Under the pieces are notes generated by a model, which did not search any database, was not told the origin of the DNA, and was given only the letters and a program-made list of their open reading frames with translations. The position numbers were made by a program, and so were the translations under genes. DNA of 44,370 bases from a virus. Positions 7,742 to 16,996 of this stretch are shown piece after piece. The DNA is taken from positions 1 to 44,370 of the IMG/VR virus record IMGVR_UViG_3300020034_000153; one strand, 5' to 3'. The stretch's first letter is position 1. Each line of letters begins with the position of its first letter.

Positions 7742-8788
7742 CTAAGGAACATTAATCTTTTGAATTGAAAACCCAGCAACATGTAATGTACTACCATTAC
7801 CGGCTGCATCAGAATGAACTGTAATACTACAAGTCTGAATACCTGTAATGTCAATAGCTTGTGTATTCCAAACTGCACGAGGAACTCCAGTAATTGCAGT
7901 TCCAGCAGCTCCTATTGGAGCTGTTTCACCCATTGCACTAACGTAGATAAGAGATGTAGAATGACAACCCATATAACCAATTATATGAACTGGTATATTT
8001 GAAGCAGTTGCAACTAAACCACCACTGAAACTGGCACCAGCAACACCACTAATACCAATTCCAAGAGTATAATTCCTATTGCCACCAGTAGTATTTGTAA
8101 TATTACCAAATAATTCATATCGGATTGTATCTCCTGGACGAATTTGTAAACTGACACTTGCTACAATAGATTCTGCAACAACAAAGTTTATAACGTCAGA
8201 AGCAATTCCCCCACGAGAAATTAAAGGTAAATTAGATAAAAAAGCAACTCCAGGTATACCTTCATCTCCATCTATACCGTCAGTAGGAAATAAAGTAACT
8301 CCGGCTGGACCAGCAGCACCAGCAATTCCAGGATTACCTTGTGGACCTGGTAATGCTATAAAACAATCACCATCTTCTCCATCTATACCAAATCCAGGAG
8401 GTCCAGATTGTCCTGATGTTCCTGCGATACCATCTTGTCCTCTAATACCAGGAGGACCGGGAGAACCATCTTCTCCATTATCACCATTAAAACCAACTGG
8501 ACCCTGTAATCCAGTTAATCCTTGTAAACCTATTGGACCGGGAATTGAAATATTATCATCTAAACCTAGTACGGAAGAGCCGCTATCGAGTAATTGTTGA
8601 ATAATTATATTCTGATTAACTATGGATGAACTACTGCTTGAAGAAGTGTTAGCATTTTGAGTGAGTTTAAGAAGTTGCCCGATTAGCTGATAAATTACTT
8701 GATATAAAGCATTATCCTTTTGTTGTAATCCTGTATTTAATAATAAAGCATATAATCTAGTAGGGTCAGTTATTTTAGATGTTGCCAT
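7742..8788 (-). CDS. Collagen-like tail or head fibre
   Basis: 348 residues. An N-terminal helical region with a Ser tract (TSSSSSSSIV) is followed by Gly-X-Y collagen repeats over about residues 83-178 (GPIGLQGLTGLQGPVGFNG and onwards), with two short interruptions. A C-terminal beta domain of about 160 residues (RPGDTIRYELFGNI..., ITGIQTCSITVHSD) probably trimerises and binds receptor. Collagen triple helices are a known building block of phage fibres. Confidence 0.75.
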   Translation of the reverse strand: MATSKITDPTRLYALLLNTGLQQKDNALYQVIYQLIGQLLKLTQNANTSSSSSSSIVNQNIIIQQLLDSGSSVLGLDDNISIPGPIGLQGLTGLQGPVGFNGDNGEDGSPGPPGIRGQDGIAGTSGQSGPPGFGIDGEDGDCFIALPGPQGNPGIAGAAGPAGVTLFPTDGIDGDEGIPGVAFLSNLPLISRGGIASDVINFVVAESIVASVSLQIRPGDTIRYELFGNITNTTGGNRNYTLGIGISGVAGASFSGGLVATASNIPVHIIGYMGCHSTSLIYVSAMGETAPIGAAGTAITGVPRAVWNTQAIDITGIQTCSITVHSDAAGNGSTLHVAGFSIQKINVP

Positions 8789-8797
8789 AATTTACCA

Positions 8798-9088
8798 TTA
8801 CATCGGATATCCTGTGGCCATTGGTTTAACATAAATAGTTATCTTACTGATATTAAACACTTCATCTATACCTGTAGTTTTAATCTCCAATTGCGCATTC
8901 TGGTCAATAAAGTTTGCAAGCACAAAAGGTTCTCTATTTGTAGAATTCTGTAGTGTAATTGAAGCTAATTGAATATTATTTACATCATCTAGTGACCTTA
9001 AAAATAACTGTAAGAATCCAGAACCAGTAACACGCATACGAGTTCCATTAAAATGAATTAATTCGCCATTAAATGAAGAATTACTCAT
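8798..9088 (-). CDS. Small virion protein of unknown function
   Basis: 96 residues, beta-rich (FNGTRMRVTGSGFLQLFLRSLDD... LEIKTTGIDEVFNISKITIYVKP). No motif recognised. Position between two structural beta proteins suggests a fibre or collar component. Confidence 0.4.
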   Translation of the reverse strand: MSNSSFNGELIHFNGTRMRVTGSGFLQLFLRSLDDVNNIQLASITLQNSTNREPFVLANFIDQNAQLEIKTTGIDEVFNISKITIYVKPMATGYPM

Positions 9089-9090
9089 TG

Positions 9091-10107
9091 TTAACCTCCA
9101 ACGTAACCTGTTCTCACAAACGGATTTGGAATTTTCACATCAACAGTATCATCAGTATCTCTGTCATATAATGTATCATTAGTCTTATTTAAAGTTAATG
9201 TATAAATTCCTGAAGTATTTGGATGTAAAACTGCTAAAGTTCCTAATACAATCGGGATAGGACTGGGAGTTGCATCAAGAATAGCATTAAATGTAACTCC
9301 ATCAGCAGTTGGGTCAAATCCTACTGGTAAACAGAATACTAAACTGTTTGTTGTTGCTACTATACTCTCAGGGACTCCAGTTTGAGTAACTCCATCATTA
9401 TCTGTATAAGAAAATGTAAAATCTGTTAAATCAGTAAATATCAGAGCATTAGGGTCTAATGGGTCTGATGTCATTGTGATACAATCTCCCTGGTTAATAG
9501 GAGGAGGTGTATCAATTGTCCAAACAAAAGGAAGTGTATCGTATGTTCCTTCTATCCTAAAATTATAAAATATACCTACTACAGGATCTCCGGTACCTCC
9601 ACTATCTACCTGTAAATCTACTTTTAATCCTATTCCATTTCCAAGCATATCTGCGATGCCTAAAATTGGAAAGTATACAAAAGTATCAGCATTTAATGTT
9701 CCATTATTACCAGTAGCTTGCTGTATATTAAAAGTTGATGTCCCATCCACTGGAGGATATGGAGGTGGGGGAATAAAATCAGCAAGTATCATTAAACTAG
9801 CGGCTGTTACAATAAATCCAGCCGGTAAAGATGTAAGATCTATAGGTGCTAGACTGCCATCTAAGTAAATTGAATTACCACCTAAACTTAATCGAATAGT
9901 ATCTGTGAAAGTTGCATTTGCTGCTTGGAGAATCATACTTCCAACAAGATTCTCTATATCAACATCACTAAGCAATGCATCTAAAATAGATTGTAAAGTT
10001 CCAGTATTAGATTCCCATCCACCTGCAAATGGAGCTACACCACCTACCCTAACTGGCACTCCGCCTGATATAATAGATGTTGGTCTAATTATAAAAGTTC
10101 CAGGCAT
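9091..10107 (-). CDS. Putative structural beta protein (tail or fibre associated)
   Basis: 338 residues, almost Lys-free, Thr/Asp/Pro-rich, with Ig-like beta blocks. The region about 215-305 (QGDCITMTSDPLDPNALIFTD...) resembles an IPT/TIG or Ig-like domain. A poly-proline turn FIPPPPYPPVDG separates two parts. The stop overlaps nothing downstream but the start shares TAATG with the upstream gene, so the two are coupled. Role inferred from operon position. Confidence 0.4.
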   Translation of the reverse strand: MPGTFIIRPTSIISGGVPVRVGGVAPFAGGWESNTGTLQSILDALLSDVDIENLVGSMILQAANATFTDTIRLSLGGNSIYLDGSLAPIDLTSLPAGFIVTAASLMILADFIPPPPYPPVDGTSTFNIQQATGNNGTLNADTFVYFPILGIADMLGNGIGLKVDLQVDSGGTGDPVVGIFYNFRIEGTYDTLPFVWTIDTPPPINQGDCITMTSDPLDPNALIFTDLTDFTFSYTDNDGVTQTGVPESIVATTNSLVFCLPVGFDPTADGVTFNAILDATPSPIPIVLGTLAVLHPNTSGIYTLTLNKTNDTLYDRDTDDTVDVKIPNPFVRTGYVGG

Positions 10108-11612
10108 TAATCAGCTCCTAATATAATTTCATTAATATTATATATTGCAACAGTATTAATTCCCATTAAAAAAGTCCAGGGAGCCCATCTAATCTTCTTC
10201 GGGTCAAAGCCATTAACATAATTAGCAACTAATAAAGCTCTTGTTGGAAGAACTATGTAAACTTCTTTTTGAATAGGAGCATTTATAATTTGAATTTTAC
10301 GAAATTCATTCCTGTTTAAATCTCTCCAATACTGTTCTATTTTCCATGAGAGTTCAGGATTAATGTAACGACCATTAAACAGTACAATACCTTGATAGGT
10401 AGCAACGATGAGATAATCAACGCTAGATCCACCAGAGTCAAGAACAGTTGCAATTCCATGAATACAAGTTCCTAAAGCTGTATCAATTGGAACTAAAGGC
10501 CAAGAAGAAGGAGCATCACCATTATCAGTAAATGAGACAGTTCTGCTACGCTTCATTACATATAAAACATCACGTAGCTCACAAGCGTTGGTAATTGGAT
10601 TTCCATCAGGAGGAACAATAATAATCCCATCAATCTGGCTAATGGATTCTGGTTCACCTATAGTTGAAACTAATCCAATTGAAATATCATCAAATGTTGT
10701 ACAGAGTACTAATCTACTATTATAACCAGCTAATACAGCTCCGGCTGGAATATTAACATAATTATCAAGCAAATATGAAGCATCTTCGATTAATTCAGAA
10801 TCAAAAAATGAAATGTTACTTAATGTAGTAGTAACATTGTCATTAATAGTTGCGTTCGGGATGAAAAAGAAATCAAACCCAAATGGATTATTATCGTATG
10901 TAGTTACTACTTTTGTTGCAACAATATGACGCCTAACGATAGTAGCATCACCTGTTGGAATGTTAACAAAATTAACAGAGAAGAATTCAGCCGTTGTGAA
11001 TCCTGTAATCTCACCTGGTGCAATGAATGCACCACTATCAGTCTCACCTACTACACCGAATAAATGAAACCCTGGATCAGTATTACCAGCCGCCCCGTTC
11101 GATAATGTCATTAATCCAGTAATAGGAGTGCCACCAGCTTTACGTGCAGGAGTTCCATCTCCCATATAAACATATAAAAATTCATCCTCCAGTCCCTTTT
11201 CAATATTTAATCCATTAGTATCTTGAAATGACGTAAAGGGACTTAAGTATGCTCTACCATTAACAGGAAGAAATGCAAAATCAGTCATTCCTGCTACAGT
11301 TAGAATAGGACCAAAAACAGTAGTTGCATTAACTACATGATAAATCTTACCGTCATCTCCATCGACAATTAATACAATTAAAGTATTGGCAGTTTGTGTT
11401 GGATAGTTATAAATACGTTTAACATTCGATAAAGGAACTGAAACATCTTGGCTAATTCCGATTCCATCCCTAGTTCTAAATGATGAGTCTCCTACGAATT
11501 TAACATTTTCGCAGTCAGAGAAATGATCTAATGGAGTGTTGTCAACGTCTCCACGCTGCCATAACCCATTAAATTTATCGATGACGATTGGTTCGTGATC
11601 TCTCAGTTTCAT
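10107..11612 (-). CDS. Propeller-like tail protein (stopper/hub type)
   Basis: 501 residues. The opening motif FNGLWQRGDVDNTPLDHFSDCENVKF and the following TRDGIG are hallmarks of a widespread phage structural family related to tail-hub or DNA-stabilising beta-propellers such as P22 gp10. Repeated beta blocks (VLIVDGDDGKIYHV, YLIVATYQGIVLFNG) fit a propeller. It probably closes the head-tail channel (family-level inference). Confidence 0.5.
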   Translation of the reverse strand: MKLRDHEPIVIDKFNGLWQRGDVDNTPLDHFSDCENVKFVGDSSFRTRDGIGISQDVSVPLSNVKRIYNYPTQTANTLIVLIVDGDDGKIYHVVNATTVFGPILTVAGMTDFAFLPVNGRAYLSPFTSFQDTNGLNIEKGLEDEFLYVYMGDGTPARKAGGTPITGLMTLSNGAAGNTDPGFHLFGVVGETDSGAFIAPGEITGFTTAEFFSVNFVNIPTGDATIVRRHIVATKVVTTYDNNPFGFDFFFIPNATINDNVTTTLSNISFFDSELIEDASYLLDNYVNIPAGAVLAGYNSRLVLCTTFDDISIGLVSTIGEPESISQIDGIIIVPPDGNPITNACELRDVLYVMKRSRTVSFTDNGDAPSSWPLVPIDTALGTCIHGIATVLDSGGSSVDYLIVATYQGIVLFNGRYINPELSWKIEQYWRDLNRNEFRKIQIINAPIQKEVYIVLPTRALLVANYVNGFDPKKIRWAPWTFLMGINTVAIYNINEIILGAD

Positions 11613-11620
11613 GATATTTA

Positions 11621-11691
11621 TTTGGCTACTCTGCTACACTTCATTGCAGCGTCGGTCAGACATTAAAACGAAGTTTCACAGAGTAGCCAAA
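11621..11691 (-). other. Structured intergenic RNA element (13-bp closing stem)
   Basis: The gap before the propeller gene holds a perfect 13-bp inverted repeat: TTTGGCTACTCTG at 11621-11633 pairs with CAGAGTAGCCAAA at 11679-11691. Inside, ACTTC/GAAGT and GTC/GAC can pair further. The element sits 9 bases before the start codon at 11612. It could be a terminator, an RNase processing site or a translational control hairpin. There is no clean U-tract on the minus strand after the stem. Confidence 0.55.
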
Positions 11692-11705
11692 GAATAAAAA
11701 GCTAA

Positions 11706-11936
11706 TTAAGGATTAGAAGCAACAGCAGCCGCTAACGCATCGGCATTGGTATTCAGTTCAGTAACTTCATCAAAGAACGGCTGAAGTTCTGTTTCTGTAG
11801 CCCCATTAGCTAATGCCTGATCAATGGCAGCCTGCAGACGAGCAGCAAATCCATTGATGAGAACTGTTGCTGAAGCCATAACACCTTCAGACTTATCAAC
11901 AGCATCCTTCAAACTAGCAATAACCGGATTTCCCAT
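11706..11936 (-). CDS. Small helical virion-region protein
   Basis: 76 residues. The start is placed at the ATG preceded by AAGGAGTG rather than at a longer in-frame start, because that longer start would overlap most of the upstream gene. Ala-rich amphipathic helices (LKDAVDKSEGVMASATVL, LNTNADALAAAVASNP). Function unknown. Confidence 0.55.
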   Translation of the reverse strand: MGNPVIASLKDAVDKSEGVMASATVLINGFAARLQAAIDQALANGATETELQPFFDEVTELNTNADALAAAVASNP

Positions 11937-11937
11937 A

Positions 11938-12105
11938 TCACACTCCTTTTTTCTGCGCATTGATTGCTTCTTCCAATTCATTACTAGATGTATTAAGCTC
12001 TTTAGTAAGATTTTTAATTTCTTCAAGACTTACATCCCTTCTACGAATAAGAGAAATAAACTCCCTGAAGTCTTCAATACCTTCAATTTCAATTTTAATA
12101 GGCAT
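11938..12105 (-). CDS. Small coiled-coil protein
   Basis: 55 residues (MPIKIEIEGIEDFREFIS...), start coupled to the upstream stop as TAATG. Charged helical sequence EEIKNLTKELNTSSNELEEAIN suggests a coiled coil. Its 3' end supplies the AAAGGAG ribosome site of the next gene. Unknown role in the tail region. Confidence 0.5.
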   Translation of the reverse strand: MPIKIEIEGIEDFREFISLIRRRDVSLEEIKNLTKELNTSSNELEEAINAQKKGV

Positions 12106-13049
12106 TATGTTGGTGGCGAAACAACAATAAGAGCAGCCGTTGCTCTAGAGTAATTATTCCACACATCAGTAGTAGAACCAGTATAACCATCAGTGGGAGT
12201 AATGTCAGTATTGATATCAGCAAACTGATTGAATAATACGTGATTGCTAGCTCCCTGTCCAGCTAATGCGATAGTATTGATTCTCTGCCCTGCACCTGTG
12301 AGGCTGAAGAAATCATTCCTCAGAATCTCAGCAAAGTTCAACGACATAACAATATCGCTACCGTTCTGAAAGAACTTACAGGCTTCGATTAACCAACTAC
12401 GTGGGATAGCAGCCGCTGTATTCAATCCAATAATTGCAGTCCCTGCAAGAGTATCGAATCTGCAACCATAAGCTGAAACATAACCACATCCTCCGTTATC
12501 TTCAATGCCCTTTTGTGTAGTTCCACCATTACCTGCAAAGTTACAGTTGACAACACTAAGATGAGAGGCATCGATAGTATCTACAACAGCACTTCTAGTA
12601 GTACGAATAGCTGCTGAGCCATTATGAGGAGTAAATTCAATATTCTCAAATGCCCAACCAGCCGCTCTTAATTCAATAAGAGCTTGTCCTGCAACAGCAC
12701 CAGTAGCAGGAGGTAGCCAACATGCTCCACCACCTGTAGGTGTGCCATTAGCAGGAATTCCACCAGTACCAGTTGTAGCCTGACGTGGACTATTAGCGGC
12801 TCCGTAGATAGTAACATCATAAACATCTAATGGAGCTACAGCTTGTTCACGCAATACTCCACCGAGAATAATAATATCCCTACTTCTAAGATTAGGAGCT
12901 AAATCAGTGAAATTAGCAAAGGAGCCACGTGGTCCGTTGCCTTGAGGAAAGATATACCACGGTCGACCAATTTTACCAAGCCGATTACTTTGAATATTAA
13001 TATCCCTAGCATCCTGCTTAATCTCACGCCAAAAACCAACATTACTCAT
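12105..13049 (-). CDS. Beta-helix tail spike-like protein
   Basis: 314 residues. A conserved head (YIFPQGNGPRGSFANFTDLAP) is followed by repeated short strands with spaced Asn/Gly turns (IIILGGVLRE, VTIYGAANSP, AFENIEFTPHNG, LSVVNCNFAGNGG, YVSAYGCRFDTLAG, WLIEACKFFQNG, AEILRNDFFSLTG), the pattern of a right-handed parallel beta-helix. It would be a receptor-binding or polysaccharide-contact protein of the tail. No catalytic pair could be assigned. Confidence 0.6.
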   Translation of the reverse strand: MSNVGFWREIKQDARDINIQSNRLGKIGRPWYIFPQGNGPRGSFANFTDLAPNLRSRDIIILGGVLREQAVAPLDVYDVTIYGAANSPRQATTGTGGIPANGTPTGGGACWLPPATGAVAGQALIELRAAGWAFENIEFTPHNGSAAIRTTRSAVVDTIDASHLSVVNCNFAGNGGTTQKGIEDNGGCGYVSAYGCRFDTLAGTAIIGLNTAAAIPRSWLIEACKFFQNGSDIVMSLNFAEILRNDFFSLTGAGQRINTIALAGQGASNHVLFNQFADINTDITPTDGYTGSTTDVWNNYSRATAALIVVSPPT

Positions 13050-13105
13050 CTGACTCCTCCAGTCGCATTACGACCAACAAGCTAAGCTTGCCAGAGGTAA
13101 AGTAA

Positions 13106-13822
13106 TTAACTATATGTACGTCTTTTAAATGAGCTTCTGAATGGCCTACGCCTAATCATAATATTTTGTCTGCCCTTAGAACCAATACCTACAATTCTAT
13201 CAAGTGCTAAAACTGCATTACCATTTAAACTTTGTGCTCGTGTTGGATTCTCACCAAGCATTTCAGCAACTAAAGCTCCGGTTCTATATTCTAAGAATCC
13301 CCTAGAGTTGATCACTGAAATATTATCTGCTCCAGTTGTACTAGTAAACTGAGCGAATAAGAACTTGATATAATCCATTTTAATATCATTATCCTGATTG
13401 GCTGATAAAAATTTAATTTTCTGAGTTTGCCAAGTATACCAGATAAGCTGTTGAACCTCTACCCCTTGCTGCCATCTCGGGAGGGTATCAAGCTTAGTCA
13501 TAGGAATATAAGGATCAATTCCTGCTTGCCTCTCCCATAAAACTCTAGGTTCTACTAAATCAGATGGAAGATATGGAGTATTTACGACTGGTACATCTGG
13601 AGCAAACCCAATTTCAGTTGTTCCAGATAATACTGTTACTTCAGTGGAGACAGTAGCAGTCACAGGAACATCATTCAATTCAAAGAGTTCCTGAAGTTCT
13701 TGCAAAGCTGAGTTTAGTAGTGGAAGCTGCTTAATATATGGATAAATAGTCTTCGACGGATCATTATTTAGAGCAGCAGCTCTATCCATGACGCTTCCGC
13801 TAGTTATGTCTGGGTAGGCCAC
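13106..13822 (-). CDS. Head-tail adaptor-like protein
   Basis: 238 residues. The N-terminal helix MDRAAALNND...ALQELQELFELNDVPV, a beta insertion, and a C-terminal basic tail (RRRPFRSSFKRRTYS) are like podovirus adaptor proteins that ring the portal. Its position downstream of capsid genes and before spike genes fits. Family assignment is by pattern and context only. Confidence 0.45.
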   Translation of the reverse strand: MAYPDITSGSVMDRAAALNNDPSKTIYPYIKQLPLLNSALQELQELFELNDVPVTATVSTEVTVLSGTTEIGFAPDVPVVNTPYLPSDLVEPRVLWERQAGIDPYIPMTKLDTLPRWQQGVEVQQLIWYTWQTQKIKFLSANQDNDIKMDYIKFLFAQFTSTTGADNISVINSRGFLEYRTGALVAEMLGENPTRAQSLNGNAVLALDRIVGIGSKGRQNIMIRRRPFRSSFKRRTYS

Positions 13823-13849
13823 TGCTTCTCCCTACTGAATTGTTGGAGC

Positions 13850-14557
13850 CTAAAAGCTAGGAGCTGGAACATCAACAGACTGCATAGTTAAAGCTTTATA
13901 CTTTTCAACGTTAACAATTGTCTTGCAGTTACCGCAAATTGGATAATCTGTATTCATCAGATAGCCGCAAGCAGGACACTTGGACATCTCTGTAGTAATA
14001 GTGAAATCTTTCATCCACGGCTTACCTGCATGGACGTTCATTTCCTTAGCCGCAATACGCATATCATCAGCAATGACAAGTGGATTTCCGTTAGTTCTAG
14101 CCCACATTGTATCTGCTAACTTAATTAGTGCATTATAGAATGTATCTTGTTTAGCCTTAGCCGTTAACATGGCTCCCATATGATTCTTGATAACATCTTC
14201 TACAGTGAGTTCACTAGGAATCCAAAATAAACCAGGCATGGAAGAACCCATATTACATCCAAGTAATCCATTACAGAAGTCCTTGACTACTGAATCGGCA
14301 ATTTGAATCGAAGAGTTAGGAATTTCCAGTAACGGCTGTTCTTCGTCAATTTCTCTCCACCAAGAAGAGGAACCAACAACTAAAATTGATGGCTTAGAGA
14401 AACTACCGGCTGCAATCTTGAATATACCAGGTTCAATAGTATATTTTCTCTCAACAATGTTTTTAGGATAAATTGAAACAATCGTAGATTTATCCACCGG
14501 ATTGAGCGGTGCTCTTACTGTTCTCTTACGAGCATTAATCAAACCTAAAATGCCCAT
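13850..14557 (-). CDS. Virion-region protein with C-terminal zinc ribbon
   Basis: 235 residues. A zinc ribbon CPACGYLMNTDYPICGNC lies near the C-terminus (about 195-212). The front part is mixed alpha/beta without a known motif. A similar CPxC zinc unit occurs in the portal protein of this genome, which may mean the two share a folding strategy. Function unknown. Confidence 0.45.
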   Translation of the reverse strand: MGILGLINARKRTVRAPLNPVDKSTIVSIYPKNIVERKYTIEPGIFKIAAGSFSKPSILVVGSSSWWREIDEEQPLLEIPNSSIQIADSVVKDFCNGLLGCNMGSSMPGLFWIPSELTVEDVIKNHMGAMLTAKAKQDTFYNALIKLADTMWARTNGNPLVIADDMRIAAKEMNVHAGKPWMKDFTITTEMSKCPACGYLMNTDYPICGNCKTIVNVEKYKALTMQSVDVPAPSF

Positions 14558-14757
14558 TAGACACCTTCCTTGTACAGAAGAGTCCTAACTGCCGCATCTT
14601 TAGCTTCTAATAATTTACGTAATGTAACTGTACGTTCTGGATTCATAGGATAATCATTAACAATTCTTTCTGCTAATTCACAGAATGGTTTACTTGCAGC
14701 CTGTAAATGTTCTGGTAAATGAGCATACTGGAAAAACTGTAACATTCTGTCAACCAT
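14557..14757 (-). CDS. Small helical protein of unknown function
   Basis: 66 residues. The ATG at 14757 is preferred over a TTG three bases upstream because the GAAGG ribosome site is then 7 bases away. It overlaps the upstream stop (TGATG) and ends one base inside the next start. Helical, with FCELAERIVNDYPMNPERTVTLRKLLEAKDAA reminiscent of the small DUF-type protein often coded between phage head genes. Confidence 0.5.
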   Translation of the reverse strand: MVDRMLQFFQYAHLPEHLQAASKPFCELAERIVNDYPMNPERTVTLRKLLEAKDAAVRTLLYKEGV

Positions 14758-15338
14758 CAATGCACCTTCTCGAAGTTCCTGGGCACAATTATTGATTCCC
14801 CAGTTTTAGTTGTGCCTTCTAAACTGGATTGCTCTCCAAACAACTCCTCTACTAAACCGTCGATTCTCTTTTTCTGAGTTTCTAAATATGCTTCTTGAGA
14901 GTTTTCAGGATCATGATATTTTCTTAACGAGTGATCTTTAGTTCCGTACTGAGCAGCATATACCGTATCAATAACAAATTTAGCCGCATCTATTCTAGGA
15001 GGAAGGTAATTACCATTCTTATCTTCAAATGTCCAAAGATTCTCGTATGAAATCTTAGCTGTAGGTAAATCTTCCTTATTAATATCTGGAACAACTACTA
15101 ATCGTTCCAGCACATACTTCTCTTTAATCCATTGACGATATTTAGGAACGTAACGAACTTCAGTTACAGTTCTCAGATATATACCATTTTCAGTAACATC
15201 GTCATAAGTGCCTAAACGATGCTCAAATTGGTCTTCACTCCAAACAACTCTCCAAATTGGCAGACCTGTAACTGTATCAATACCAAATAGGTCTTTCAGT
15301 TGAGAGTTAATCTTGGCAATCGTTTCTGTGAGTTCCAT
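14757..15338 (-). CDS. Virion-region protein of unknown function
   Basis: 193 residues, beginning with a helix MELTETIAKINSQLKDLFG followed by W-x-V-VWSEDQFEHRLGTYDD. This head is widespread in phage capsid operons between major capsid and adaptor genes. Role not established. The intergenic hairpin at 15364-15405 lies just upstream, so this gene may be transcribed at a lower level than the capsid genes (inference). Confidence 0.45.
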   Translation of the reverse strand: MELTETIAKINSQLKDLFGIDTVTGLPIWRVVWSEDQFEHRLGTYDDVTENGIYLRTVTEVRYVPKYRQWIKEKYVLERLVVVPDINKEDLPTAKISYENLWTFEDKNGNYLPPRIDAAKFVIDTVYAAQYGTKDHSLRKYHDPENSQEAYLETQKKRIDGLVEELFGEQSSLEGTTKTGESIIVPRNFEKVH

Positions 15339-15363
15339 TTTTTAGTTACTTAAAGTTTTATAT

Positions 15364-15405
15364 GGTAGCAGGAGTTTAACTGGTGAATGTTAAACTCCTG
15401 CTACC
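15364..15405 (-). terminator. 17-bp perfect hairpin behind the capsid genes
   Basis: GGTAGCAGGAGTTTAAC (15364-15380) pairs perfectly with its complement at 15389-15405 around an 8-nt loop. On the minus strand it directly follows the decoration-like gene and is trailed by an A/U-rich stretch without a clean U-run. Likely a partial terminator or processing/stability hairpin that sets high capsid output relative to downstream genes. Confidence 0.6.
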
Positions 15406-15414
15406 TATAACTAT

Positions 15415-15735
15415 TTAGCTAATAGCACCCGGATAGTATTTGCCTGTTGCCGGGTTATAAATCATAGCCACTGGAATGTTAACACCAGGATTAGCGGCTA
15501 CCATAATATTTCCAGCAATAGAGAAAACATCCATTGCATCAGGAAATACCAAATAAAGAATATGCTCACCCTCAAGAGGAGGTGTGATATTAACAATCTG
15601 AGTTACCCCAGTAACAATCGTCAGTAAGCTAACCGGAGCGATGGTAGCGGCTGATGCAATTGTAGATGGAGTTGGACCCTTATTACTCTGGAATGGACTG
15701 AATTTATATGCGTTTAACTCAGATGCTCCAGACAT
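15415..15735 (-). CDS. Putative capsid decoration protein
   Basis: 106 residues, beta-rich, with no cysteine (MSGASELNAYKFSPFQSNKG... GEHILYLVFPDAMDVFSIAG ... NPATGKYYPGAIS). It lies directly behind the major capsid gene, three bases away, which is the usual place for decoration or head-fibre proteins. Assignment rests on position and size. Confidence 0.45.
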   Translation of the reverse strand: MSGASELNAYKFSPFQSNKGPTPSTIASAATIAPVSLLTIVTGVTQIVNITPPLEGEHILYLVFPDAMDVFSIAGNIMVAANPGVNIPVAMIYNPATGKYYPGAIS

Positions 15736-15737
15736 GT

Positions 15738-16994
15738 TTATTGATATCCTTCCGGGATGGCGAGGTTATCGATATATGCTGTAGCAGCAGGATTATTAAC
15801 AAAGAACTGCATTCCGGCCACCATGTAGAAGATGTCCGATGCAGCAACACCGCCAGTAGAACTACGAATCTCGAAGATGTTTCTACCGTCAGTCTTATAG
15901 AAGCCAATAGGAAGAACTTCTCCCCGTCCCCAAACTTCATCGGAAACGAAGTCAATTCTTGTCTTATTCCAGCTATAAGACGGCTTGTCTGGAGCACCAG
16001 CAAACTGCATCCTATCAAAATACATATTTAAGTCCCCTTCGGACTTATTCTGATTCTGCTGCTGAATCATAATAACTGCCTGACCAATGTCCTCATACGC
16101 CTGTTTCTGACAGGGATGAAGCCACGCATTGGGCTTGAAGTTATTATTAATACCAACACGATTACCAATCTTATTAATTGCTAACCGAGGAAGTGGAAGA
16201 CTCAATGCGCTATTATTTCCGTTAACTCGGTTAGACCGAATTTCAGGAGTACTAGCACGAGAAAATCCAAGCCATGTTCCAACGGAAGCATTACTGTGAT
16301 GATAAGGAACACCAAACATTGCAGGAAGTGATAATGGAGAAATAATACCATCAACAATCAAAACATCTCCAGCCACAGCACCGGCTACAGCAGGAGTCAC
16401 TTCGATTACTGAATTCTCCACATCCCAAAATGTAACTTGTCCCTTACCACGATTAGTACCTAATGCAGAATTGAATACCTGAACAACCTGACCAAATCGA
16501 ACAAGACGGGCACCAAATTCAGGTGTTAACTGATATGTATCAACTCCACCAGAAGTTGTAACTGCATCAATTTCACCAACCTGACCAGTTCCCGGCTGCA
16601 TTAGCTGAGAATCTAACTGACGCCGTAACTCATCTAATGCTGTAGCAGTAAGACGCTTGACAGCATTAGTAATAGCTTTACGATCGTTATCAGTTGCCCA
16701 CTGAGTGAGCTTAGTGTATTCAATGTTCTCAGAAACGAACACTGAATTGAGAACAGCCTTATCCCAAGTCGGGCCGCCTCCCCTACCTAAATCACCACCA
16801 TTAGGATCAAAATACTGAAATGATCCGCCAGGTCGTAATTCAAGAGGAATGCGCATTTGACGCTGAGAAATTACCTCAACGTCACGCTTTTTAATATTCG
16901 CGAAGAACATGTCATCGCGTTCAAAAAGCACCCGAATCTTCGGGATAACGCGTTCGAGTTCTAACGCATTAACCTGAGATTCAACAACAGCCAC
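15738..16994 (-). CDS. Major capsid protein (HK97-type)
   Basis: 418 residues from a GTG start with a strong GGAGGA site. The order (N-terminal ELERVIPKIRVLFERDD, long helix DRKAITNAVKRLTATALDELRRQLDSQ, beta P-domain, C-terminal MVAGMQFFVNNPAATAYIDNLA) and the place between scaffold-like and decoration-like genes identify the major capsid protein of a short-tailed phage type. It has no obvious cleaved delta domain, in keeping with a separate scaffold. Confidence 0.7.
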   Translation of the reverse strand: MAVVESQVNALELERVIPKIRVLFERDDMFFANIKKRDVEVISQRQMRIPLELRPGGSFQYFDPNGGDLGRGGGPTWDKAVLNSVFVSENIEYTKLTQWATDNDRKAITNAVKRLTATALDELRRQLDSQLMQPGTGQVGEIDAVTTSGGVDTYQLTPEFGARLVRFGQVVQVFNSALGTNRGKGQVTFWDVENSVIEVTPAVAGAVAGDVLIVDGIISPLSLPAMFGVPYHHSNASVGTWLGFSRASTPEIRSNRVNGNNSALSLPLPRLAINKIGNRVGINNNFKPNAWLHPCQKQAYEDIGQAVIMIQQQNQNKSEGDLNMYFDRMQFAGAPDKPSYSWNKTRIDFVSDEVWGRGEVLPIGFYKTDGRNIFEIRSSTGGVAASDIFYMVAGMQFFVNNPAATAYIDNLAIPEGYQ

Positions 16995-16996
16995 AA

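Noticed and set aside
8079-8600. Long plus-strand ORF, proline- and serine-rich
   Set aside because: It is the antisense shadow of the Gly-X-Y collagen repeat gene on the minus strand; no ribosome site or promoter.
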